Shown piece after piece: positions 33,326 to 47,105 of a stretch of 64,000 nucleotides of DNA. Each line of letters begins with the position of its first letter. The stretch's first letter is position 1. The DNA is from Dromiciops gliroides. Taxonomy: Eukaryota > Chordata > Mammalia > Microbiotheria > Microbiotheriidae. The DNA lies in NCBI RefSeq assembly GCF_019393635.1, contig NC_057864.1, positions 480,559,617 to 480,623,616 of the forward strand, in the 5' to 3' direction. Both the position numbers and the translations under genes were made by a program. The notes beneath the pieces were generated by a model. That model was not told the DNA's origin and ran no database searches. It was given only the letters and a program-made list of their open reading frames with translations.

Positions 33326-33489
33326 ATAAGGTCAAAATGGATATATGACTTAGATATAAAGAGATATAATAAGAAAATTAAAAGAACATTGAATGCATTG
33401 CCTATCAGACTTATGAATAGGAGAACATTTTATGAATAAACAAGAGAGAACATTGTGATGTATAAAATGGATAATTATTATTACATTAA

Positions 33490-37634
<4,145 letters not shown>

Positions 37635-37722
37635 TAAAAATAGAAGGAAACAAAAAACTGGAAGAAAATTTTTGTAGACAGTCTCTCAGATAAAGGTCTC
37701 ATATCTCAAATACATAAAGGAT

Positions 37723-37888
37723 AGGGGGCAGCTAGATGGCGCAGTGGTTAAAGCACCGGCCCTGGATTCAGGAGTACCTGAGTTCAAATCCGGCCTCAGA
37801 CACTTGACATTTACTAGCTGTGTGACCGTGGGCAAGTCACTTAACCCCCATTGCCTAAAAAAAACTAAACCAAAACAAAAAAAAACCA
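37723..37888 (+). mobile_element. tRNA-derived SINE, type A
   Basis: Flanked by CAAATACATAAAGGA on both sides, in the ORF2 stretch after the NAMPT copy. Confidence 0.95.
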
Positions 37889-38693
37889 AAAAATCAAATA
37901 CATAAAGGACTTTGTCAAATTTATAAGAATATGAATCTTTCCCCAATTGATAAATGGTCAAATACGAATAGGCAGTTTTTCAATGAAGAAATCAAAACTC
38001 TATATAGTCATATAAAAATGCTCTAAATCACCATTATTTAGAGAAATGAAAATTAAAACAACTTTGAGATATCATCTTACACCCATCAGAATGGCTAAAA
38101 TGACAGAAGGGTAAAGCAATATGTTGGAGAGGAAGTAGACAAATTGAGACACTAATTCACTGTTGGTGGAACTGTGAACTGATTCAACCATTTTGGAGAG
38201 CAATCTGGAATTATACCCAAAGAGTTATAAAACTATGTATAACCTTTGACCCAGCAATACCACTATTAGGTCTGTTTCCCAAGAAGATTAGAGAAAAAGG
38301 AAAAGAACTTATATATTCCAAAATATTTATATCAGGTCTCTTTGTGGTGGCAAAGAACTGGAAATTGAGCGGATGCCCATCAGTTGGGGAATGGCTGAAG
38401 AAGTTGTAGCACATGATTTTGATGGATCACTACTCTGTCAATAAAAAATGATGAGCAGGTTGGTTTTAGAAAAGCATGGAAAGATTTGCATGAAATTATG
38501 AAGAGTGAAATGAGCAGAACCAATAAAACATTGTTCACAGTAACAACAATATTGTTCTAAGAACAACTTTGAATAACTAAGTCATTTCGGGTATTAAATA
38601 CTCAAATCAACTATGAAGGACCTATGAAGGAAGATGCTATCCACCCCCAGAGAAAGAAATGACAAATGAAAACATGTGTAATATGGTTTTACA

Positions 38694-38742
38694 TATGCAT
38701 GCATGCATGCATACATACATACACATACACATACACATATAC
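38694..38742. repeat. (ATGC)/(ATAC)/(ACATAC) microsatellite
   Basis: GCATGCATGCATGCATACAT run inside the L1 3'UTR. Confidence 0.93.
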
Positions 38743-39058
38743 ATTTTTGTGTCTAATGGTAGCCTTCTCCAAGGTGGGGTGGGGTGGGAGGAAAAAAAAT
38801 GTACAGCAGAGAACAAAAGAAATCTTCGAAAGAAGCACCAAAAAGCAGGATAGCTTTGAAAATGAGTTATAATATTTATTCCATAGTTTTTTAAAAAAAG
38901 GAAACCGTGTGAAATGGAAATTCTGGTTTTATATTGAATCCTCTTTTTGTGTTGTGCAGTGTACTCGGAAATACTATCTCTTTTTTTTGGTCTTTTTATA
39001 TTTGAGTTAGAAATAAACATTTTAAAATGGAAAAAAACATTTCCCCATAAAAGAGTGT

Positions 39059-39212
39059 GCATTTATATACATACACACATATATAAACAAATGTGTGTAC
39101 ATGTATTTGTGTGTATACATAAACATATGTGTGTATGTGACACATATGAGTGTATTTAAACATGTTTGTGTGTATATATATGTATACACACACACACACA
39201 CACAGATTGTGT
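39059..39212. repeat. CA/TG/TA microsatellite
   Basis: Alternating repeats just after the L1 3' end; includes a pure CA run at 39186-39204. Confidence 0.93.
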
Positions 39213-39777
39213 GTGTATTTAAAAGTTCAGTTTTGGGATTGCTCACTTTGGTTGCATAATTTCAGGTTGGTCTCCAGAGTGACAGGACCAAATCTCAGCT
39301 CCACCCAGAGAGTCTTTGTGCTTCTTCCCTCTCTTCCCACAGTTCCTCCATCACTGACCGTTCTAATTGTTTTTAGTCATCTACAGTGACTGAATGACCG
39401 CGTGTTCATGAAGGCCATACCAATGGACCATCTCTTCTGGAAAGATTTTAGATACCAGTCCTGCTGTGCCCGAGCTAAGGTGCAGGACCATTGTGAGAAG
39501 GTCAGCTACTAAAAACTGGATGTTTTTCACCCAGAGCAGCTCATGCAGACCCACTTCCTAAGGCGTAGAAGGATGGTAATCTACATTTGTTACCCCTGCT
39601 TATGTGGACCAGTCTTTACTTCTCAACCCCCTGGTTTTCACCTGGACCAGTGTACTCTGCAGCTTACAAATAGAGTTGGGGGTCCCATCAATTGTCACGC
39701 TAGGAGGGAACTTTTAAGAAGAGGTCTGTTTTACTGCTTTGGGACACCAAGTGTAAACTGTAGTAAGAGCCAGGGGA
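39213..39777. other. single-copy DNA
   Basis: About 560 bp without a recognised repeat or exon. Confidence 0.35.
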
Positions 39778-39919
39778 GGGGGCAACTAGGTGGCGCAGTG
39801 GATAAAGCACCAGCCTTGGATTCAGGAGCACCTGAGTTCAAATCCGGACTCAGACACATGACACTTACTAGCTGTGTGACCTTGGGCAAGCCACTTAACC
39901 CTCATTGCCCCACAAAAAA
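39778..39919 (+). mobile_element. tRNA-derived SINE, type A
   Basis: Flanked by AGAGCCAGGGGA on both sides. Confidence 0.94.
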
Positions 39920-40037
39920 TAAAGAGCCAGGGGAATCCTCTTCCTCTCTCCTCTTCATCTTTCTTCTTCCTCCTCCTCCTCCTTCCCACTTTTTTTTTGT
40001 TTGTTTGTTTTTGTTTTGTTTTGTTTGCTTTTTTTTT

Positions 40038-40585
40038 CTGAGGTGTGAGATTAAAATTGGATATTAGATCATAAATCTACCCTACTTAACCTTTCCCTTA
40101 ATTTATCTCCCAGATTAGTAAATGGAAGAAGCTTCTGGTTTTCTAGATAGAACTTTTATTTTTATGATAGTCACAAGGTGATGTTGATTAGAAGGATAGG
40201 AAAGTAGAAATACAATACAAATCGTCTTAAGTCTAGGTTTAGTCTATATTCCGTATAAAACTCACCAAAAGCGGAAGGCCACCTTTGGGGAGAGAGACCG
40301 AGTCAAGCGCGTGCTGTTAACCGAGAGCCGGGCCGAGTCAAACTCCAGTCCGCGTCTGTCTGTGCAGCGCAGCCAGGAGACCAGTGGAGCAGGAAAAAAG
40401 GCCCCACTTCCGTTCTCTCCTTGCCTTTTAAGCTCGCACCCCGGAAGTCGAGTGCTCAGCAGGCAATCTGGCGTGCGTCGCAGGCGGACTGGTGTGTGTA
40501 GCTCATGCTGTTGGTCTCCTCCCCAAAAGGGTGGTCCCCAAAAAAACCTGGCATCTCTCCATTATCTAACCGACTGTTAAAACAT
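40038..40585 (-). mobile_element. probable solo LTR, CpG-rich
   Basis: About 540 bp with TG...CA-type ends, an AT-rich outer part and a CpG-rich inner part (about 40270-40500). The layout resembles the LTRs at 30717 and 53302 without close sequence match. It is preceded by a T-rich run, so the exact start and target duplication are unclear. Orientation inferred. It could instead be a small host CpG-rich element. Fossil if an LTR. Confidence 0.45.
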
Positions 40586-40689
40586 TTTACCACAGAGGCA
40601 TCTGTGGGTCAGAGTTGGCAACCTAGGCGTTTCTGGTGAGATGTTTGAATGGAAAAAAATCTGCCTTAAACAAAGCAAGGAAGAGAATA

Positions 40690-40862
40690 GGACCATAGGC
40701 TGGACCTGGAAGGGGCCTCACAGTCCCTCTACTCCAAGTGGCATCCCTCATTCTGCAGATGCTGCAGCTGAAGCTGAGGGTGGCGAAAGGATTTACCCAA
40801 GGTCATACAGGCAGTGAATGACAAGGGCAGGACTTGAACTCAGGTCTTGTGACTACATATTC
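40690..40862 (-). mobile_element. MIR-type SINE
   Basis: CCAAGGTCATACAGGCAGTG and GGACTTGAACTCAGGTCTTG. Confidence 0.65.
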
Positions 40863-40944
40863 TGCACACAGGGTTCAATGCATTTTTTGGATGCAATGTA
40901 CTATTGCTGGCAACATGCATTATGGCCATGGGAGCTGCCCCATA

Positions 40945-41035
40945 AGCTCATAGCTATAGAACTAGAGGGGTCCTCAGGGACCCTCTAGTCCAACCCCACT
41001 TTACAAATGAGGAAACTAAGACTCAGGGAGATGAA
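40945..41035 (-). mobile_element. MIR-type SINE fragment
   Basis: GACCCTCTAGTCCAACCCCA and AAATGAGGAAACTAAGACTC; a CA/TA run follows to 41063. Confidence 0.6.
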
Positions 41036-41063
41036 CAGACACACACACATGTATATATATATA

Positions 41064-41207
41064 ATTTTTTCCAAGGGATAATGAGGGTTAAGTGACTTGC
41101 CCAGGGTCACACAGCTAGTATGTGTCAAGTATGTGAGGCCGGATTTGAACACAGGTCCTCCTGAATCCAAGGTCAATGCTTTATCTACTGCGTAACCTAG
41201 CTGCCCC
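41064..41207 (-). mobile_element. tRNA-derived SINE, type A
   Basis: AATGAGGGTTAAGTGACTTG at the left and CCTAGCTGCCCC at the right. Confidence 0.9.
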
Positions 41208-41274
41208 AGAACACTTATATTTATGACATCCTGGATCTGAAGCTAAAGGGACCACCTCATTTAATCTCCTCTTT

Positions 41275-41420
41275 TCATAATCACTCACACAGCCATTTAT
41301 TAATTGCCTTGATAAGGAATACAAAGAAAGGCCCTGCCTTCAGGGAGCTTACATTCTAATGGTGGGGACAACCTGTAAATAAGTAGGCACCCACATGATC
41401 CATCTAAGTCATTAAAGAAG
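41275..41420 (-). mobile_element. L2 LINE 3' end
   Basis: GCCATTTATTAATTGCCTTG, GCCCTGCCTTCAGGGAGCTT and ACATTCTAATGGTGGGGAC. Confidence 0.75.
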
Positions 41421-41815
41421 CTGGGCCTCAGGTATGCTGACTTGCCCAAAGTGCCTAGCTGGAGTGAATGTTGGTGAGAGGGTTCCTTCCCCTTTTTCCT
41501 TGAGACTTTGACTGTGGGACTGGGGGAAGGAACATTTCCCTAATAGAAGCAGTCGGGTTTATCTAATTATAGGTGCTAAAGATTGGGAGCCCAGGAAGGC
41601 AGCAATTCTGACTGCATTACATTTGAGCTTCCCTTAGGGAGAAACCATAAAACGTGTCATGAGTATTTTTATTTTTCAGGGAGCCACTTGTTAAATGTTT
41701 ACCAGCGTCCTCAGAGTGGTACCTCCACAATCACCCTACTCTTCATTAGGGACAGGTTGTCCTTTTGAGGATCTTCTCCTACTTTTACATATGAAACATA
41801 TGTTGGGTGCAAAGC
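41421..41815. other. single-copy DNA
   Basis: Nothing recognised except homeodomain-type TAATTA at 41566-41571. Confidence 0.35.
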
Positions 41816-42095
41816 AGTGAATTGCAGTGGAAAAGCGCCCTACTTAGAATCACTGGATTTGAGTTCTCATTCTGACTCTTCCATTTACTACCTCTGTGAC
41901 TTGCGGCAGGTCACTTCCTTCTCTGGGTCTCAGTTTCCCCATCTGTAAAATGAGTGGGTTGGACTCAATACACCTAAGTATATCTAAGATCCTAGGACCT
42001 TAGGAAATTCACTTCACCTCCCTGGGTCTCAGTTTCCCCATCTGTAAAATGAGGGGACTCAACCTCTAGAGTTCCCTCTAATTCTGGATCTTTGA
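41816..42095 (+). mobile_element. two MIR-type SINE copies in tandem
   Basis: TCAGTTTCCCCATCTGTAAA occurs at 41930-41949 and again at 42030-42049. The first copy is nearly full length, the second is a 3' part only. Confidence 0.75.
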
Positions 42096-42370
42096 TCTCA
42101 CAATCCAGCTTCAATAGCCCTGTGTTTTACAATCCTCTACCCGCACCAGAAAAAGAATAAATGAACCACTAATGAAGTCACAGATCCCTGAAGAATTGAA
42201 TTAAGTGAAAATTTCTGTTTAAGTGCTATTTAGAAAATTGATGTTCCATGCAAAAAAAAAAAAAAGATATCCCTTGAACAGAGAAAAGTTGTGCGATCTA
42301 ATAGAAGAGGCAGCTGGTAATTTCAAACATCAAGTAAACACCAGAAATACTTGTAAGAAAGGGAGATACT

Positions 42371-42539
42371 AGGGGGCAGCTAGGTGGCACAGTGGATAAA
42401 GCACCGGCCCTGGATTCAGGAGTACCTTAGTTCAAATCTGGCCTCAGACACTTGACACTTACTAGCTGTGTGACCCTGGGCAAGTCACTTAACTCCCATT
42501 GCCCCACAAAAAAAACCAAAAACAAACAAAAAAAAAAAA
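42371..42539 (+). mobile_element. tRNA-derived SINE, type A (first of a pair)
   Basis: Bounded by AAGAAAGGGAGATACT at 42355-42370 and 42540-42555. Confidence 0.96.
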
Positions 42540-42555
42540 AAGAAAGGGAGATACT

Positions 42556-42717
42556 GGGGCAGCTAGGTGGCACAGTGGATAGAGCACTGGCCCTGGAGTC
42601 AGGAGTGCCTGAGTTCAAATCCGGCCTCAGACACATAACACTTACTAGCTGTGTGACCCTGGGCAAGTCACTTAACCCCAATTGCCTCACTTAAAAAAAA
42701 CAAAACAAAACAAAAAA
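42556..42717 (+). mobile_element. tRNA-derived SINE, type B (second of a pair)
   Basis: Bounded by the same 16-mer at 42540-42555 and 42718-42733. It has the type B tail and a different internal sequence from its neighbour. Confidence 0.96.
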
Positions 42718-42733
42718 AAGAAAGGGAGATACT

Positions 42734-43433
42734 TCTCTTTTCCTTGGGGTGAGGTTGGTGGGAAGCTACATCCTTGGGGCTAGAAAAATAAAGTTAAAAA
42801 GAAAGACATAGTGCACTAAGCTGAGGGGTCGAGATGGCTTAACTCAACTTGCCTCTCTTGCTTTACTTTTTCCGTGGGGACAGCGGAGGCAGGAGCCACA
42901 ATGGTAGGACCAAGGCAAAGAAGTTAAAAAGGCAACTGAATGCTGGTTTTCATGGCCAAGAGTTATTCCAGCTGTAGAAAGAAGCCCTTGGCTATAGATA
43001 GACTTGCTGAGCAGATGGTGGACTCTCTGCTGCTTGTGAGTCCCGGAATTAGGTACCATTTCCCAGAAGGCAGAATTCGAAGAGAACAGTTCAGGGTGGG
43101 TTAAAAGGCACATTCCAATTAAGACCTGTTAGAGATCAGAGTGAGACTAGGCTGCTAAGGATGAATGGGGAGGGAATCTCAGAATGGGCAGGAACCTTAA
43201 TGGACACAGTCTAGTCCATATCTGAAAATGGAATTCGTGTTACAACGTACCCCAAAGTCATCAAGCAGCCTTTGCCTAGCCAGCCTCTTGTAAGGGAGCT
43301 CTGGCACAGAGGGCTTGAGTAGGGAAGTCAGTTAAAGAAATGGCACCACAGATGTCATGTCAACCAAGTCATCTGCTGCCACCTGCTGGAGTCCATGTAT
43401 TAAAATCAACTGATCAAAGTTCGTTTTTAAAAA
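42734..43433. other. single-copy DNA
   Basis: About 700 bp without a recognised repeat; the open frames here have no known domain. Confidence 0.35.
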
Positions 43434-43800
43434 ATATATTTGTTTAAATTTTTCTCAATTACATGTAGAGATATTTTTTGAGTTCCAAATTTTTCTCCCA
43501 CCCTCCCTTCCCTCCTCACTCCTGAAGCCAGTAAGCAATTTGATATAGGTTATACATGACGATCATGTTAAACATATTCTTACATTAATCAGGACAAAAG
43601 GAAAGAAAAAATGCAAGAAAGAATAAACAAGAATGATAACAAAAAAGCAACAACAAAAGTAATATAGTATGCTTTGGTCTGCATTCAGATGCCACAGTTC
43701 TTTTTCTGGATGTGGAGAGCATTTTCCGCCATAAGTCTTTTGGCACTGTACTGTATTGGATCATTGCATTGCTGGGAAGAGCCAAGTCCATCACAGTTGA
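43434..43800 (-). mobile_element. L1 3'UTR and ORF2 end fragment
   Basis: CTCAATTACATGTAGAGATA, AGCAATTTGATATAGGTTAT and TTTTTCTGGATGTGGAGAGC are the reversed 3' region, as at 51763-52250. Confidence 0.8.
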
Positions 43801-44172
43801 TCCAATAAGGGCTGAGGATTGGAGAAACCTTGGCCCAGAAGCCTACACAGACTAGATTTGATCTGGTGAGACTTGCTCCAGATCACTCTTTGGCTTGTGT
43901 CCCCACCAATGTATCATCTCTTTATGCCAGACTGAGTTAGATGAGGCATAACAAATCAAAGCAAAGGTGCTTAACTAAAATAGAATGTGTAGGTAATGAG
44001 AAGGGATTGGATCAAGTGAATTGCTCTTGGCACCCATTCCCAATGACTGCTGCCATGCTGGTGCCACCCAGGAGTGCTGGTTGGCTTCCAGTATGGCAGA
44101 ATGGGAAGAACTCTGGTTTTTGGACTCTAAATCCAACGTATCTTCCTGCCCTTCCTGCGTGATTGTATTTTT
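43801..44172. other. single-copy DNA
   Basis: About 370 bp; nothing recognised. Confidence 0.35.
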
Positions 44173-44317
44173 TTTTTTTTTAGTGAGGCAATTGGGGTTA
44201 AGTGACTTGCCCAGGGTCACACAGCTAGTAAGTGTTAAGTGTCTGAGGCCGGATTTGAACTCAGGTACTCCTGACTCCAGGGCCAGTGCTCTATCCACTG
44301 TGCCACCTAGCTGCCCC
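44173..44317 (-). mobile_element. tRNA-derived SINE, type B
   Basis: Flanked by TGATTGTATTTT on both sides. Confidence 0.94.
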
Positions 44318-44454
44318 ATGATTGTATTTTAACATACCTCCACCAGAGCTGTTTCTTTTTCTCATATCAAGATACTGGAGAGCTAAAAACTTTCCTTTGA
44401 TAATAGAAATTCAAACAATTTTCACTTTTGTTCATCTAACAGTACTCTGGTGTC

Positions 44455-44670
44455 ACATAAGCTCTTTGAGGGCAGGGGTGGTTTTGTTTTGACATCTCTA
44501 GACCTTGCACAACAGTAGGTACTTAATAAATGCAGCTAGTATATAGACTGTTGGACTGTTGGCCAGGTCACAACTATTTTTAGCCTTAGTTCCCTCATCT
44601 GTAAAATGGGAACAGGAATAGTGCCTACCTTCTAAATTTGTCGTGAGGATCCACTGAGATAATCTCCCTT
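44455..44670 (+). mobile_element. L2 3' end followed by MIR-type SINE
   Basis: CTCTTTGAGGGCAGGGGTGG and GTAGGTACTTAATAAATGC (L2), then CCCTCATCTGTAAAATGGGA (MIR). Confidence 0.7.
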
Positions 44671-45390
44671 CAGTTAGGGTTGTTGATGAGTTTGTGGGAT
44701 TCAATTGTGGACTTCTTCCGTGTGCCTTTGTAGGAATGGGAAGAGTAAGGTCAGGGGTGTGATGCAGGGAAATAGAGGTCATGTACTTTCATTTTGTGGA
44801 TATCAAAAGGTGAACTGAAATTCAGCTTGGTCTGGAAAGTACCTGAATAATCTAAGTCAGGTTCTAGCTCTTTGCGGAGGTGGGCTGCTGCTTCCTGTTC
44901 TCATCTTTCTTGTTCTTTTTTTTCTGGTGAGTAAATTTAAATCTAACTAGTCACTAAAGCGAGGGACTAATAATACCTTTACCAGCATGCCAGATGTCAT
45001 GCAAGTCACCTGTGTGTGGGGGGTGTCCCCTGGAAAGTCTGAGTTGATTACTTTGCAAATTGAGATGATTTAAGCAGCCTTCCAAGTGGAGAAATGAGGC
45101 AAGGGGGCCTTGTCTTCGGGGAAGGGGAGTGCACAGCGGTGCCCCCTCCCACAGAGGAGACGAACAAGGAGACCACCTACACCTCACTGGAGGCTGTAGC
45201 TCGGCTTGCCTGGGGTGCCCTGTGATTATGGAGGGGCCAGTGCTCAGGCCAGGAGTATACAGTCTGACGGGGGAATCAGGGCTGGAAGGCCTAGCAGGCT
45301 TGGAAGCCCACTACCAGCATTACATCTGCTATTTAACTGAGTCACTGACTTCTAATGACCAAAGTAAGAAAAGGATTGTAAATGCTTCAC
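44671..45390. other. single-copy DNA
   Basis: About 720 bp without a recognised repeat. The 186-codon plus frame from 45129 owes half its length to the SINE at 45434 and is not called. Confidence 0.35.
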
Positions 45391-45391
45391 C

Positions 45392-45650
45392 AATAGAATG
45401 CAAGCTTCTTGAGGGAAGGAACTGTTGCCTTCTTTTTTTTTTTTTTTTTTTTTTGGTGAGGCAATTGGGATTAAGTGACTTGCCCAGGGTCACACAGCTA
45501 GTAAGTGTTAAATGTCTGAGGTGGGATTTGAATTCAGGTCCTCCTGAATCCAGGGCCGGTGCTCTATCCACTGCGCCACCTAGTTGCCCCCGAACCGTTG
45601 CCTTCTTGTCTTTGCATCTCCAGCACCTAGCACAGTGCTTGGCTTATCAA
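45392..45650 (+). mobile_element. L2 3' end split by a SINE
   Basis: AATGCAAGCTTCTTGAGGGA before and CATCTCCAGCACCTAGCACA after the insertion. Confidence 0.75.
45434..45590 (-). mobile_element. tRNA-derived SINE, type B
   Basis: Flanked by GAACTGTTGCCTTCTT and GAACCGTTGCCTTCTT. Confidence 0.95.
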
Positions 45651-45754
45651 GGTAGGGCTAGAACCTGGACCTGGGATTTCACTGTTTAGGGAACTGGGGT
45701 GGGGATCGAGGGAAGGAAATCACCTCTGCCCCAGGGATCTCATCTTTTCTTTGC

Positions 45755-46104
45755 AGCCTACGACACTCCGGAATGCAGTTGAAACATGATTAAAGGGGGA
45801 AGCTAGGTAGTACAGTGGATAAAGTATGGGCTCTGGATTCAGGAGGACCTGAGTTCAGATCTGACCTCAGACACTTGACACTTACTAGCTGTGTGACCCT
45901 GGGCAAGTCACTTAACCCTCATTGTCCCACACAAAAGAAACATGATTAAAATGGAATTAGGAAATATTTAACAAAATAAGTAAAAATAAAATACAACATA
46001 GATAATGCTAATGTATGGTTTTCTAAGTCAATATGCAACCATCAGGGAGGGATCCTCATGTACAGTTTAGTGGCCCTCATTTCTATTTGAGTTTGACACC
46101 CCTG
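45755..46104 (-). mobile_element. hAT-type MITE split by a SINE
   Basis: The right end GAGTTTGACACCCCTG (46089-46104) is a hAT-like terminus. The body has AATTAGGAAATATTTAACAA and CTAAGTCAATATGCAACCAT. The left end is worn. Related to 60036-60240. Confidence 0.65.
45795..45936 (+). mobile_element. tRNA-derived SINE, type A
   Basis: Flanked by GAAACATGATTAAA on both sides, inside the hAT MITE. Confidence 0.94.
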
Positions 46105-46245
46105 GTCTAGAGGTGAAGAGATTTGTCCAAGGTCATTCAGTATGTATCTGAAGCAGGACTTGAATCCAGGTGGTCTTGGCTTTGACATCAACATCTATCA
46201 TGCCACCTCTCATCTGGCACATAGTAGGTGCTTAATAAATGCGTG
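46105..46245 (-). mobile_element. MIR-type SINE plus short L2 end
   Basis: GAGATTTGTCCAAGGTCATT and GGACTTGAATCCAGGTGGTC; then CATAGTAGGTGCTTAATAAA from an L2 end. Confidence 0.65.
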
Positions 46246-46369
46246 TTTACTGGAGAGTGTCAGGGCTGCACTGAACTCTCAATACACTTTCTGTTGAGGG
46301 GCTACACAGACTTTGTGAAGGTAACCAAGGCCTTAGGCTCCAAGACAAATTTTGTCAAAGACTCAGGGG

Positions 46370-46690
46370 ACCTGCTTCCTGATTCTAAACCTGTTATTCA
46401 TTCCCTGTCTGACCTTGAGTAAGTCACTTCCTCGATTTGGGTGTCAGTTTCCTCCTTGGGAAGATGAAGGCATTGGATCAAGTGGTATCCATGGTGCCCT
46501 CCCAGCTCCATCACTCTATGGTGACCCCACATCTCCTCAATTACCTTGCACTGACTTTACATGTATTTTAAATACATTTAAATGTGAACACCTTTTGTCT
46601 TGCCCTAGAAATCATAAGCTCATTTTATATTTGTATCTGCAAAGTCCAGCACAATGCCTGGCACTTGATAAATGAGCATCAAAAATTATG
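46370..46690 (+). mobile_element. MIR-type SINE followed by L2 3' end
   Basis: CTGACCTTGAGTAAGTCACT and GTCAGTTTCCTCCTTGGGAA (MIR); CAGCACAATGCCTGGCACTT (L2) at 46648-46667. Confidence 0.65.
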
Positions 46691-46955
46691 GGACGTGGAT
46701 GTCAGGGAATATTCCTATGATGGAAGAAATGATGAAAGGAGAAGGCTTGTATGAGCTGATGTGCAGGGAAACGGGCAGAACCAAGGGAACTATACACAAC
46801 ACTGCAGTTGAAAATTACTTGGAACAATTTAAGAACTGACCAATGAATGAAATGACCCATCCTTACTCTAAAAGATGGATGGTGAAGCATACTCACTCTC
46901 TCTTGGTGGAGAAGTGTTGGACTATTGGTAAAGAATGGGACATACATTCTTAGAC
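46690..46955 (+). mobile_element. old L1 fragment, ORF2 end and 3'UTR
   Basis: AACGGGCAGAACCAAGGGAA and CAACACTGCAGTTGAAAATT follow the order of the better copy at 25620-25720. Confidence 0.65.
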
Positions 46956-47105
46956 ACAACCAGAATGGTGACACAGTAGACAGAGTCCTGGATCTGGTGT
47001 CAGAAAGACCTGAATTAAAATCCTGCCTTAGATGTTTACCAACTGAGTGACCCTGGACAAGTCATTTGATATCTCTGAATCTTGTTTCCTAGTTTGTAAA
47101 ATGGG
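46956..47105 (+). mobile_element. tRNA/CORE SINE, diverged
   Basis: GGTGACACAGTAGACAGAGT head and CCTGGACAAGTCATTTGATA. Confidence 0.7.

Noticed and set aside
40311-40580. CpG-rich stretch as a host promoter with an 89-codon gene
   Set aside because: No recognisable protein, no flanking exon, and the layout fits an LTR better; left as uncertain.
42427-42694. Recurrent open frames with peptides such as SDLPRVTQLVSVKC or LTLTSCVTLGKSLN
   Set aside because: These are translations of the tRNA-derived SINE in various frames and appear wherever a SINE lies.
42371-42717. Tandem duplication of one SINE
   Set aside because: The two SINEs differ in tail type and internal diagnostic bases, so two insertions fit better.
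45129-45689. 186-codon plus-strand frame
   Set aside because: Its second half is a SINE and the first half shows no known domain.
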